Assembly (NCBI GenBank): GCA_948474755.1 | Contig: CAOLHI010001662.1 | Location: 1 to 64,000 of the forward strand | DNA from: Ctenosaura bakeri | Taxonomy: Eukaryota > Chordata > Lepidosauria > Squamata > Iguanidae | Reading direction: 5' to 3' | Length of the DNA stretch: 64,000 nt | Shown: positions 1-11,600 of the stretch, piece by piece | Position numbering within the stretch: position 1 is the first letter of the stretch | Layout of the letters: each line of letters begins with the position of its first letter | Program-made: the position numbers and the translations under genes | The notes under the pieces: model-generated | Told to the model about the DNA's origin: nothing | The model's input: only the letters and a program-made list of their open reading frames with translations | The model's database searches: none

Positions 1-2451
1 ACCTTCCACTTCACCATTGTTTACATTTTGATTTGGCTGATAATCCTTAAAAAAAAATCATGAAAGAAAAAAAGGGAGAAATGCAGCAAAGAAGCATTTT
101 AATACTGCCATTTCAGGATGTTGTCTAACAAATCAAGAAATCAGCTCTGAAATTACTTTGGAAGTTGAAACATAAATACTATAAACAAACATAAAGTTGC
201 ACAAAAGTAAACAAAAGTTGAGTTTGCTGAGCTGCAGATTTTTAGCATAAATTGGCTAACAGTCTGTTAAAATTCAAAGTGTGTCATTGACCTCAGTGCA
301 ATTACAAAATTACTCATTGAGAATGTAGCCCTATACCCTTTTCTCAGGGAGCAAGTCCCCTTGAACTCAGTGGCACTTTCTTCTGAGTAGTCATGTCAAA
401 GATCCCACTGTAAAACTAGGAACAACAAGAATGTTAAATACACTTTGTTACTAACACCCTTCACTACGGCCATTTGAATATATTCTTTAAAAAAAAAGAA
501 AGGAAATAGAAATAAGATAATTTCACTGACTTTTCAGAAAGCCCATCCCTTGGATTTTAACCACACAATGCCCTAAATCCAATTGTTAGCCCTAAGTAAC
601 ATAGATTCATTGAATCAATAGGAACTTGGCACATCAACATTCATATAAATTCCATTGATTAAACAGATCTACTCCAGTGAGAACTAGCAATTGGATTTCC
701 CCACAGAAAGATGACAAAGGAATGTTATTCTAGACATGCAGGGTTAAAATAATATTAAAAGACCAGTAGTGTAACCTCTCGTATGAGAGCAGCTAGGACT
801 TAAAATTTAAAAGGTTATTTAATGCAAAATTCTGGGAGGCTGCTGTTACCACAGTCAGACTTGCCCCATCCCAAATGTAAGGTTACATGGATGTTCCTGC
901 CACACTAAGGCAACAAATAATACTAACACAAACGTAAAGAAATTATTTTAAAAAAAAATATTTAAAAAATCACAGGCACAAGTTTGTTACAGCACTAGCA
1001 AATTGGTCACAAAATCAGGCCAAGAACCTTTATCGATTCAGCAAATGCCTACTGGCAGAGTTATATTTCATAATCCCTCCACTTAATACCAACATAGTGC
1101 AACTTATGTTGGTCAATGGTCACCCTGCATGGCTGACAATCTATTGTTCAGTTGCAATATGCAAGACAATGAGCATTTGCTTCCTACTCTGTGTATTTTA
1201 ATATACTACCACACATGTAATGGTCCCAAATAAGCAACTCTACTTACTTCACTGTCAGCTGGATATAGCTGTTGTACAATGCCTAAAAAAATAATTCCAC
1301 ATGTATAGCACAATTTTTGCCTATCTATATAACTAACAACATGCCAGTCACAAACTGCACACAGTATGAAAAACTGAAACAGGGATATTAATGAAAGAGA
1401 GGCAGGATGCATTTTCCCACTAACAAAATACTGTGGTTGGAATACTCATAAAAGTAACTTTCTAAAATATTTTGATCCTTCATAAAATATTTTGATCCTT
1501 TATAGCATCAAACCACTGTAAATTGTTGCCCAATAAAATGATTTGTTCATTTGTATAATCACTCCAATAACTCTACCTCTACACCTCTGACCCGAAGTCA
1601 AAGGTACTGTACTCTTCAAGACTTGGCAATATGGTAGAATGATCCTGTGTTATTTATACATTTAAAAGGACTGCAGTCAATGTTAATTCAATGCTTATGG
1701 AAGAAAATGGAGAACCAATGACAAAAAAAATAAAAATGAAATGAAATAAAAAATCTAAGCACAGGGAACATCTTCTGCTTTTTGATATTTGGAAAATGGG
1801 AAACAAATAAAAGTCATCTCCTTGTTTCTAAAACTCTCATTTACCAGCAGATGGTCATCCATTGTCAGAAACTCATTCACATCCAAGATTCTTTTTTAGC
1901 CTAATCTGTCATTTTTCCTGCTAATAAACAAAGGTTTGAAATGACCTTAGGGTCAATTCTTCCTTCAGTACACACAAATATTCTTGATGAGAGGGGGGAA
2001 TTACATATATATGGAATGGTGAATAAATCCCTTAGGATCTAGCTTTGCTTTCAGCTGTGTACCTCATTTCAAGAATAAGTCAATCATCTACATGGCTCAC
2101 TCTGGCTTTTTCTCTCATACGTTTAATTCCACTGAGATATTTGGTTTAGCATAAACCTCAAGCTCTGCAGCTCTTGATTTATATACACAACTTCACAATA
2201 TCTCTGTTTCTTGTATACCAAGAAGAATCCAGAACATTGCACAATTATGGGGATATTTTAAGAGGCAAAACAATATGGTCCTATTAACTTTGGCAGACAT
2301 TGAACTCCAAAACATAGATGACACAAATTACTTCCATTTTGAGCTTGTGGAGAGATGAAATCCACCTCCAATTTTGTACCAACAAATGGATCTATATATT
2401 TAAAGCATGGGCAAATCTCTCCCACAGCTCTCCTACTTCTGATAAGAGTAC
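1..2451. other. Unique AT-rich non-coding DNA
   Basis: No gene and no repeat family that I recognise. The stretch is A/T-rich with several A-runs. A short imperfect tandem duplication of about 20 bp (core AAAATATTTTGATCCTT) lies near 1463-1503. Open frames are short and have no domain-like content. Confidence 0.6.
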
Positions 2452-2557
2452 CAGACTTTGGGGAAAGTTATTTCTCTAAACCACAAACCTCAGAAAGGTA
2501 TGCTAGCTGGGGGATTCTGGACATTGTAATCTAAAAAAGTAGCACTTCCAAGCTCTG
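2452..2557. mobile_element. Short palindromic hAT-like MITE
   Basis: The ends are imperfect inverted repeats: the left begins CAGACTTTGGGGAAAG and the right ends CTTCCAAGCTCTG. The flanks AAGAGTAC (2444-2451) and AAGAGCAC (2558-2565) match at 7 of 8 positions, the 8-bp duplication expected of hAT transposons. At 106 bp it has no coding capacity and must have been moved by another element's transposase. Related ends occur at 8543-8627, 55829-55923 and 63258-63345. Confidence 0.75.
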
Positions 2558-2804
2558 AAGAGCACTACAAGAAATGATAACTCTTGTCCTCAAATCAACA
2601 CAGAGATACAAATATATTTTGAATGAAAGACTCACAGAAAAAAGGCTCCAATATGCTTTTCTTTCACCTTCAGCTGATTTTTCTCCAGAAAGAAAGAAAG
2701 AAAGGATAAAACACTCATTGGTGAATTATCTCACTCTCCCATAAAATTCCATGAATCATATCATGAATTATATGATAAAACCCTCATCTGAGGTCTACCT
2801 AAAG

Positions 2805-3176
2805 CAGGGGTGTGCAACTGTGGAAGGCATGGTGTTAGTCCTCCCGGAGGCTGCACATCCACACATCCACAAAAAAAAGCAAATTTTGCCCCCAAATGTC
2901 TTCTAGGGATATGAGTGGCACTTTCGCTATGTTCTGTGGCCACCTTGGCCATTAAGAACCAGGAGAAGCATTTTGTAATAACAGGAAATGACCAAAATCT
3001 ATTAAGAAAAAAAAGAATCTACTGGCTCAAGGTGCCAAAAACATGCCAAAATGCCCACCATACCCCTAGGGGACATTTGAGAATGAATAATGAATGTTTA
3101 TTTTTTTAAAAAATTGACCCCCCCCCCCCCCAAGGGAGACATACATGGCCTACAGGCCACACTGAGCTCATCCCTT
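2805..3176. mobile_element. Non-autonomous hAT-like element
   Basis: The left end reads CAGGGGTGTGCAACTG and the right end is the approximate inverse (CACACTGAGCTCATCCCTT). Flanks ACCTAAAG (2797-2804) and GCCTAAAG (3177-3184) match at 7 of 8, consistent with a hAT duplication. The interior is non-coding and carries a run of 14 C near 3118-3131. The element at 45159-45413 has similar ends and phrases such as 'acatggcaaaatg', so the two look like one family. Confidence 0.7.
3118..3131. repeat. Poly-C run (14 C)
   Basis: An uninterrupted run of about 14 C inside the hAT-like element at 2805-3176. Such runs are prone to length error in reads and assemblies. Confidence 0.9.
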
Positions 3177-3319
3177 GCCTAAAGGGTTTTTAAAGGTTTC
3201 TTGTAAATATAATAATAGAAGTAGTATATGATACAGACAGTTTGTAGTATACTGTTAAGAATGCTTTGTTACACTGGATTGGAAAATGAGCATAGGGACT
3301 TTGTTCTTCCTAATGTTGA

Positions 3320-3552
3320 TCTTATTGTGTGCCTTCAGGTCATTTCCAACTTTCAGCAAACCTAAGTCAAATCTATCATGGTTTTCTTGGCAAGATTTGT
3401 TCAGGGGGGAGGGTTTGTCTCTGCCTTCCTCTGAAGGTGAAAGAATTTGACTTGCCCAAGGTCATCCAATGGTTTTCCATGGGTGATCAGGGATTCGAAC
3501 TCTGGTCTCCAGAGTTGTTGCCCAACTTTCAAACCACTATCCCATGCTAGTG
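3320..3552 (-). mobile_element. tRNA-derived SINE, minus strand
   Basis: Read on the minus strand, this starts at a degenerate tRNA-like head and ends in a body containing GAAATGACCTGAAGGCACAC. The same body and tail occur at 24340-24602, 32761-32998, 43226-43463 and 59190-59611. RNA polymerase III box-like sequences are recognisable but decayed. The open frames here are shadows of the SINE. Confidence 0.8.
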
Positions 3553-4459
3553 CTAATATTGACCTGCTGACCTTATTTTATGCATTACTCATATGTATAG
3601 AATCTTGTTACATGCTGTTAGTCCTACCCCAGTGTTGTGCATTTGTTCATGAGCATCTGCATATTAAGGGAGATTGTTTTGCACAGCTTAGAAAAGTTGT
3701 TTTTGTACCACAGGGATGTTCTGGAACTTGCAATCCAAAAATAATTTCTCTAACCTCTGTTTATCTGCAAAGGGACCTCAGCACACGAGCAACTGCTCAC
3801 GTGTAGGATACCTGCTATTCTGGGGTGCCTGGTTATGAAAGTGTCCCAATCGCATGGAGTTCTGACATGCAAACAGCAGCTTGGGAACTCACTTCCTCTT
3901 GCCAGCAACCATGCTCAACATGTGGATATTGGTGATGGAGCTAAAATCATGGCACTCCTCCTCCACACTATTAATGCAAGATTAGGAGTGATCTGCATCA
4001 AGCATTGCATTCTTCCCTTTGAACATCTAACTGCATTAGCAGTGCTTATTCCCTGAAATGTAAGAAAACACTATAAACAAGAAGAATCTGGTTAAGGATA
4101 AGATAAGCCACTCGGGGCTAAACAGGAAATAAAATCTGAGAGGGCTGGCCTTACTATTAGGAAGAACAAGATGACCACCTCAGACAGAAGATTCTGTGTG
4201 TTACAAAAATGAATGAAAATACTGATTTGGAACAGTCTCACATTGTCATGAGAAAATGTAAATAATTAAATAAACTTCTTGATGAAATCTCTCCCCCACA
4301 CACACACTTTTCTTCATCTCAGAGATCTCAGGCATCTCAGAGATCTCAGGCAATTTCAGCACTGATTTTTGTGTATTTCTGCAAAATCAGAAACTATCAT
4401 AAATCTTGTCTTACTCCATAGTAGCTGAAAAGTAATAGTATTGCTTTGTTAAAAAGATG
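3553..4459. other. Unique non-coding DNA
   Basis: Nothing recognised beyond a short perfect tandem duplication of about 18 bp (ATCTCAGAGATCTCAGGC) near 4316-4351 and a brief CA run just upstream. Confidence 0.5.
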
Positions 4460-4464
4460 TAGCT

Positions 4465-4790
4465 TTAGACTTGTCATGCCCTGCCTTGGAGACTGTGGCA
4501 GCGAGGAGACGGACTCTGACTCCGAGGCAGAGGCTTCCCCAGAGGCTGAAGTGTCCCCAGAAGCTGGTCCAGAGGGAGACTACAGTTTGGATTTGCCACT
4601 TTGGATTTGTTTGCTCTAAGCTTCCTTTCTGTTTGGACATTCTTTGACTCTCGCCTCGTAAGTAGGAGCTGTGCTGCTTGAGATTTACTGCCTGCTTGCT
4701 GTGGACACAACAGGATGGATTTTTGGTGTCTTTTTGATCATTCAACCTATCTTTTTGTGATTGTTATGTTTGTTTTCTTCACTATGCCAA
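4465..4790 (+). other. Coding-like acidic Ser/Glu/Asp-rich remnant
   Basis: On the plus strand, 4471-4620 reads as an open stretch rich in Asp, Ser, Glu, Ala and Pro, with repeated Ser-Pro-Glu units, ending at TAA after a Leu-rich tail. It is more GC- and CpG-rich than its surroundings. I do not recognise the protein. It could be the C-terminal end of a retroelement polyprotein, part of a solo long terminal repeat, or a decayed exon. No matching second repeat or full element is visible. Confidence 0.3.
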
Positions 4791-5019
4791 GGGAAAGTAG
4801 TTATTATTGTTGTATTTTTGCTCTTTGGGAGAACTTGTGGGCTTTTCTGCCAGAATAACTTGGTTCTCCTTGATTTAGGGAGGGGAGCCCACCTATGAGA
4901 GCATTGCAGCCTAAGCAAGTTATCCAGAGTGTTACAGTCAACACCTCACAGCCTGTGAACTGCAATCCAACATAGCCCACCCCTTTATCTAAAAGGGAGG
5001 GAGGGAGGTGCACCTGTCA

Positions 5020-6968
5020 GGAAGAAGGGCTCAAAGAAAAATAAAGTGGCAAAGTATAAAATTCAAAAAGATTTAATATGAGATTCAGTATTTCTCTTGA
5101 TACACGGGTCACTTTTTCTGTATGCTAAAATTACTACTTAAAGATGGTATCTATAGCCAATTACAGTATATGAGCAATAAGCCAAATTTTAATACAATTT
5201 CTTCAGAAGGAATAGCCTAGTTAATGTAAACACTGTAATCATTTAAGAATTATTTTAAAATGTAATAGTAGGAGTAGATAGAATTCCAGTGACCTTCTGA
5301 TAACCATATGTTGTTTGCAAATCTGAGGTTTCTGCTTCAGATTTCCATCAGATCTCCAAAGGCTACCAGAACCAAACATTAACCTTGGCATTGCAACTTC
5401 TGTGTGTTTGAAGAAGAGAGTTCTGTTAGATACATTTGGAATATATGAAACCTTGCTTTCAAGTCAGCCTAGGTAGGTGAAGCAATCCTGTTACCTCTCT
5501 AATGTGTGAAAAATCAGGCTTTTGATGTCATTATGGAAGACATAATATTCCACTCTAATGCCAAGTAGATTCATGTTTTGCAGCATGTAACTTGAATCTT
5601 GACATGCAGGAAACACAAGTTGCAGCTATTGTCTTTTAAAATCAGAAATTTTACATAATAGCACAGAGAAGTCAAATCAGAAATATTGTGAGTTCTATAT
5701 TTCCTTTGAAAATCTTAAATCATTCATTTGAACAGCTCAGAGTGGGAACCCAAATAGACAATGAACCCAGAAATTAAATAAAAAATGTTTGTTCTTCACA
5801 GAGGAGGGAGAAAGACCAAATAATTAGTTGTGTAAATGAAAAACATGTAAATCACATATTATTGCCATCTGTGATGACCCGATGCATGTACATACACATT
5901 TGCTAAAGTCACTGTGTAAGTTTAGTTGTTTCCATACTGTTCATTCCTGCTTCCAGTTATGCTCTCAAAAAGATCTCATAAATATTTGTTAAGCTAACAT
6001 GCAGAGGAAAATCTTCAAACAAAATACTCCTCTTTATGAGAAAGAAGTGATTAAGATGACAATTTCAGCAGATCAGAGAGTGCTGCTGAGGCAATGGGAG
6101 CGTTTCTAAATTTATACTTTGTTGTAGTTTTCCACAAATTTCTCTTGTTTGTAGCTGCGACCTGGGTAGGGAAGCTTTGCACTCTTCCTTTGAACTAAGT
6201 GACCAGTGTTCAGAACATAACAAGCCTTATAGCTGAAAGTAGGCTATTTAATTTTTTTTCCATCATTCATGTTATTGCTGTCTGCCTTTGAAGCACAAAA
6301 ATGGGCTTCCTGCTAGTCTTTTCCACCTAAGTTTCTAAACATGACCCTTACTGGGAACATTATTATCTGAAATATACTGATGTTTGTGCAATGCACCAAA
6401 ACCCTGCTGCCTGTGTATTGTCATTCATTGCAGGCCCAGTAACAATGTTGGGAGGGGCTATGCCATAGCAGATGCATATACCAAATTGTTGGAACAAAAA
6501 AGGGCACAATTTTATTGATTACAAGCTGTGGAAGCTTGGCCATGGCTGGGTCTGGATCCAGACAGCAACCTACCCATTGCTCAATGATCCAGCATCCTAG
6601 CCCATCCTTTAGAATGTATATGATTGAAAGCCACTGTGTGGATTCCCCTGCTACAGGGGGTACAAGTGGGCACCAAATGCTTGACCTGAGTGTGATACCT
6701 GTAGGCTACATGCCAATGTCCCATAAAGAGACCCTCTTCTCAAGAAGCTATGACTGGCCCACAGGCCCCATCTCCTCCCAAACCAGATTTGTTCCATTGT
6801 CAAGTTGTGGCAAAACAGAACAATAATTGCATCAGTCCCTGTCTACAAGATCCAAAGCTAACTTTGTAGTGTTGTATTCTAGCTGAAGGGAGAGTGGGTG
6901 GGAAGCTGGTCAAAGCTCAAATGCTGGCTGAGTGCTGAGAGAATGCTTTTATCCCCTACCAAAACTGA
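5020..6968. other. Unique non-coding DNA
   Basis: No recognised gene or repeat. An open frame near 6515-6826 has no domain-like composition. The segment from about 6480 to 6850 is less AT-rich than its neighbours and could be an unrecognised old repeat. Confidence 0.5.
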
Positions 6969-7144
6969 GGCCATTTCTGCACTACACTATTATACATCAT
7001 ATGGAATACTGAGGTTTGTAGTTTACTGAGGCCCAAGAATTGTCTGGCTGAGAGTTCATTTAGACTAAACTGTAAACCCCAGGATTCTATAGGATATTGA
7101 AAGCAGAATAATAGTACTATAACAGTCTAGTGTAGTGGTTGGGG
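6969..7144. mobile_element. Palindromic ~195-bp TIR MITE, copy A (decayed)
   Basis: It begins GGCCATTTCTGCACTACACT and carries the family core: 'ggtttgtagtttactgaggcc', then 'aaccccaggattctatagga' and 'ataatagtactataacag'. The right terminus is eroded and no target duplication can be read. It is the same family as 9119-9314, 34376-34556, 34815-35015 and others. Confidence 0.75.
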
Positions 7145-7371
7145 AGGGCCCATCTCCAGCCAATCAGGTGTGTTCTGCCTGACAGACTTGTGAGGATGAA
7201 ACGGGAAGGAAAAAGGGTGAACATGCTGCCTCTATAACATAAATGGTGGGGCATAATTGTACTTAAATAAAGAAATAAATGTGCCAAGTGCCAATGAAAA
7301 AGGTTATAGCTCACTGACTGTTCCTTCACAAGCTTTACTGAACTCACACCAAGATACTTAAGACCCTTTCA

Positions 7372-7552
7372 AACTACACAGTTATATCATTTTGACTGCC
7401 ATGGCAACATCCAATGTATATTGGGGTCTGTAATTTAGGAAAGGGTATTTAAAATTCTCACTAGTGACTCACCAAACTACAAACCCCATGCTGCCATACG
7501 ATGCAGCCATAGCAGTAAGAACAGAATCATAGTGCTATCATGTGGAAAGGCA
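7372..7552. mobile_element. Palindromic non-autonomous DNA element, diverged relative
   Basis: Ends are GACCCTTTCAAACTAC on the left and GTGGAAAGGC on the right, imperfect inverted repeats. The interior holds 'ctgtaatttagga' and 'aaactacaaacccc', recalling the palindromic GGCCATTTC family. No target duplication is seen. It may be a separate subfamily. Confidence 0.5.
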
Positions 7553-8542
7553 GATATATAGGGCAGACTATAGTCCTCCCTGTTGGAATTGACAAGAGTT
7601 ACAGCTCTGGTGGGGTTAATTGGTGTTATACAGGACCTTCACCTGCTTTCTATTATTGGCATCAGGTGTAAAGGCTCTATAAGAGCAGCATTGTTTTAGT
7701 GGACGCTTACTTCCACTTCTTGATTTGCTGTTGCTGCAGTTTGTTGTATCCTGCTTCACTGTGGTACTGTATTTTGATGTATTTTGTATTTTAACTTGCC
7801 AAACCTGCTCAAGTTCTCTTTTAACTTTTGTATATTAAGAATTTATATGTTATGCTTATTTTTAACTAGAATATATAAACGGCCATTTCTCTTTCTTTAT
7901 TTGTCTTCTGAATTCCCTTTTTTTATTTACAACACTCCCAACCACTGTCAAGCACATGAAGTTTCAGTTTTATGGCTCTTGTTTGCAGAATGAGTCTGAT
8001 ACAATATTTCAGTGTTCTTAACAACTTTGTATGTAACGGTGGAAGAACTGTGTACACTTCCTTGAACTTATTGGCAGAAAAACAGGACATAAACAAATGA
8101 ATAAAGCTAGCATAATGTTGCTACAACCTTCTATGTGTACACGCACACATGCATACATATGGCAAGAAAGTGCTAGAATAGCTGTAGAAACAAGAGATCA
8201 AGCAGACGCACTGCCCTGGAAAATTTGTCACTGTGATATTAAGCATCCATTATGCACTCACATTCACCTCCCCGAAAAAGAGCTAATTAACATATGTTAA
8301 TGACACCAAATACCAAAAAGACATCAGCTTATCAAAACTAAAGCCTTCCTCCACATACACATAATAAATGGGGGAAGGGGGACACTGGCTTAGTGAGAAC
8401 CCACTGTGTCTCCTCTGTCAAAGATTTCCAGATCCAAGTGTATAGCTGGGCATCAACTGTTGTCTATAGGTAGTACCCCATATCCAGCCAGCAGTGGAAA
8501 AAGAAGAAGAAGAAGCAGTCATAGCCATAGCTACAGCAGGAG
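7553..8542. other. Unique DNA with an LTR-like stretch
   Basis: From about 7580 the sequence starts TGTTGGAATTGACAAG, carries a TATA-like CTCTATAAGAGC at about 7675-7686, then a T-rich tract, which recalls the general plan of an LTR. No partner repeat, primer-binding site or target duplication was found, so this is a weak suggestion. The rest shows nothing recognised. Confidence 0.25.
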
Positions 8543-8627
8543 CATCTTCCAAGCGATCTTTTGGAGGAAGACAAGCTGGCTGGGGGATTCTGGGAACTAC
8601 CATCCAGAAGAAGTCTTCCCAAGCTCT
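8543..8627. mobile_element. hAT-like MITE remnant
   Basis: It contains 'gctggctgggggattctggg' followed by 'cttcccaagctctg', the right half of the short palindromic hAT-like family at 2452-2557. The left half is poorly preserved. Confidence 0.5.
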
Positions 8628-8659
8628 GGAAATAAGCCATGGGGAAAACATGGTATTCT

Positions 8660-9118
8660 GCCGCCGTCGTCTCCTCCTCCTCCTCCGACAAGTTTTTTCA
8701 TTTATAGCCCACTTTTTCACCAAGAGTAAACCTTAAGGCAGCTTACAAATTATAAAAACTGATACGGATTTAAAGCTTACAAAAAAAAAATCTCTCTTTC
8801 TCTATATGTATTAAAAACAATAATTTATAGCATTAAGGCTATTTAAAATTCTTTTAAAAAACAGAAGATTAAGATCAAGAACATGGCACACCATTACAAG
8901 TTCATTGCAATCAACTCCTAAAAGCCTATTGGAACAAACTTTTTCATTTGAAGGGAAAAGCAGAGCAATTCTAGCCTCCCTAGGGAAAGAGTTCCAAAGT
9001 CTGGAAGCAGGAGCTGAGAAGGCCCTCTCCTTTGTTGCCACCAAACATGCCTGGGAAGGTGGTAGAGAAGACAGAAGGACTTCTCCCATAGCTCTCAGAG
9101 CTCAGCCAGTCTCATATA
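8660..9118 (-). mobile_element. L2 LINE 3' end, minus strand
   Basis: On the minus strand about 8811-9089 encodes an L2-like C-terminal stretch (RAFSAPASRLWNSFPREARI). It is followed by a 3' untranslated region and ends near 8660 in a GAGGAG-type repeat. L2 C-termini characteristically carry the 'LWNSLP.E.R' motif. It is 5'-truncated and interrupted by the MITE at 9119-9314; L2-like sequence seems to resume at about 9318. Confidence 0.7.
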
Positions 9119-9314
9119 GGCCATTTCTGCATTATACTGTTATAGTGCTATTATTCCACTTTCAACATCCTGTGGAATTCTGGGGTTTTTTAATTTACTG
9201 AGGCCAAAGAGCTCTGTGTCTTTAAATGCCCCTCCCTAAACTACAAACCCTAGGATTCCATAGGATATTGAAAGTGGAATAATAGCACTATAACAGTGTA
9301 GTGTGGAAATGGCC
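9119..9314. mobile_element. Palindromic TIR MITE, copy B, 3-bp TSD ATA
   Basis: It begins GGCCATTTCTGC and ends GTGTGGAAATGGCC. The two halves are largely inverse, joined by a short spacer, at 196 bp. ATA flanks it on both sides (9116-9118, 9315-9317). The flanks join into plausible continuous L2-related sequence. Non-coding. Confidence 0.85.
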
Positions 9315-9317
9315 ATA

Positions 9318-10139
9318 GTAAGATGGAGTCCTTCAAACAGCCTTCTAAGCTCTCACACTGCATCTTTCATCCACACACTCCTCATCGCATCTGGAGGTCT
9401 CTCAATGGAGTAATGTTTATGCCAGCTGTAACCTCCAGTGATGCAAAGGGGTCACTTTGCCAGTGTCTCTTTACATGTCTGTATGTCTTTGGGCTGTATT
9501 GGCTCAAAGACATTTAGGAGCAATCTATCCCAGGTTATCAGATGGGGCACAGGAACAGAATTGCCTTGTAAAAGAAATGGGGGGTTGGTCAAACCAGACT
9601 CCCCTCAGGGGAGATAATGGGATGTGTATCCCTTCTAACCATTTTTTACTTCCTATAATTTTCCAGCATGGAATGGAAACATTTTCGTACCTTACAACGC
9701 AATGGAGATAAATCTCCTCAAGGTCATACCTGCAACCTGACAAAACAAGCTGGCTATTAATATAAATCCAGGCACTCATGTCAGAGTCAACTGATGTATA
9801 AATCTTTCTGGGTTAAGCACAAACATTATCTGCTCTACAGAACAGCATTTGCCAAACATTCCAAGGCAGTCTCACTTGCTTAAAACACATCAAAGTTTTT
9901 TTTTTCTCTGCACTGCAAGCAATAGCCTATGAAATCACACAGTGCTTTGATAGTAAGTTGAAATGTTTGTTTTCAGGCTAACTTCCTGAACATATGGGTC
10001 AATACAAATACATTGCAGAGTGGCCACTTCTCGACTGTCCTAAAAGAAAAACTGCACCACCAAAAAAAAAAAAAAAAGACTGTATTGGACACAGATGGGC
10101 ATATGTCAGTGTATCTGTATTTATGCACACTTAGACATA
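9318..10139. other. Mostly unique DNA after a short L2-like stretch
   Basis: The first 50 or so bases look like continuing minus-strand L2 sequence. Beyond that nothing is recognised apart from T and A homopolymer runs near 9897-9905 and 10060-10076. Confidence 0.45.
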
Positions 10140-10554
10140 GGCCCTTTCCTCACAGCGCTGCTAAAACGTAGTAGCTACCGGTTGTATTCATCTCAGGGGA
10201 CATGGTTCCACATGTCGTAGTGATCCCGTAACCATCCAGTCTGTAGCTAGGATGAATTAAGTGAACTACGGAAAAAAATCCGTTTTGTGCTGCCTAATCT
10301 GCATATATCTTTTATGCTGCCTCAATGCAGAAATGTTAATGCACATTATGAAAATGGTGGCACTGGCAGGTGGCCAATCAGGCCAGTGGGGTGGGGCAAA
10401 ACGAGGAAGAGACACTCCTCTTCTCTTCGCATTAATGCCGAGAGGTGTGGAACACAGCGTTGCTACTGCGTTTCAAGAGAATCCTCCTTAACTATGGAAA
10501 AGATCCATTAATGGCATCTTGTGCACATTTATGGTGTCTCGTGTGGAAAGGGCC
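10140..10554. mobile_element. TIR element, 415 bp, 3-bp TSD ATA
   Basis: The left end is GGCCCTTTCCTCAC and the right end GTGTGGAAAGGGCC, inverse of each other. ATA flanks both sides (10137-10139, 10555-10557). The interior differs from the palindromic 195-bp family but the ends are the same type. CpGs are better preserved than in the surrounding DNA. Open frames inside (10261-10511) show no protein family. A segment near 10420-10475 recurs inverted at 14661-14725. Confidence 0.8.
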
Positions 10555-11180
10555 ATAATTACTACAATTTAAATTTTTTAAAATCATATTTCTCTCATAA
10601 CCAGCTGATCTCTTGCATTTGCTCAGTGTGCTCTCCAGATGCTCATTGTCAATGAGCAAGCTGAACTGGATTGGACAGCCTTTCAGATGGAGACCATCCT
10701 CAACTAGGGTTCTGTGAAACAGAGGATGCTTTCAAAATTTAGTCAAATCTCTGCCCTCTCTTTTTTCTGTTTTTATTTGTTATTTTTATTGAAAGATAAA
10801 TAAATTAATAAAATTCAACAGAACAAAATACAAGCTCAGAGTTAACTTGAAGGAAACAACAAACAGCAAGATTGTATTAGTCTGTGGTTGCAAACAACCA
10901 AAACAAACAAACATGAAGTCTTGAAGCTCTTTAAAGCAACATTGGGCAACAACTGAACTGAGGGTTACATGAATTCTCTTTGCTCTGTTTGCTTTGCCCA
11001 AGTCTAGACAACTAACTATACCACCTCCACAAAAATGTGTGCTGTGATGGTAGCTGAGAAAGCCAACCTCTTTAAGAGTAAGTCTGTTTTAGAGCAGAAT
11101 CACACATCCATGTGCTCCCTGCCCCATGCATTGATCTTAAAGAGAAACATGGTTCATTCCTCTACTGCTGGTGAAGTAGC
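10555..11180. other. Unique non-coding DNA
   Basis: No gene seen. T-rich at 10760-10800. Nothing else recognised. Confidence 0.45.
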
Positions 11181-11600
11181 AACCTTATTTGTATTACTAT
11201 ATTCCTTGCTACCCTGCCTTTTCCTCAATTTGGGACTCAAAGCAACTTAAAACAAATGTAAAAACCTATCATTAAAAATCCACAAGATGCAAAAGTTAAA
11301 ATGAGATTAAACAATCAAAAAATTAACAACAGCTTAAAGCATATATAATTAAAATGGACACACACACACCAGCACAACAATTAGCTAGATCCAGCACATT
11401 ATTTGGTGGAATGGGCCTTATATAGTCAGTCATCAAATGCCTGTTTAAACAGAAGTCTTTACTTGTCTGTGAAAAGAAAGTATGGAGGGTGCTCATCTAG
11501 CTTCTCTGGAAAGGGAGTTCCAGAGTCTGTGGGCAGCCACTGAAAAGGCCCTCTCCCGTGTTATTCCTACTACTACCACACTGTTGACATTCAGCAAAAG
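11181..11600 (-). mobile_element. L2 LINE 3' end, minus strand (decayed)
   Basis: The order of features matches the copy at 8660-9118: 'ccttgctaccctgcc' near the 3' end, then A-rich untranslated sequence, then 'ggaaagggagttccagagtc' and 'gaaaaggccctctcc', the complement of the L2 C-terminal coding region. Frames are broken. Confidence 0.6.

Noticed and set aside
9119..9314. Classifying the palindromic 195-bp family as hAT because of its palindromic form
   Set aside because: The flanking duplications are 3 bp in several copies, while hAT makes 8 bp.
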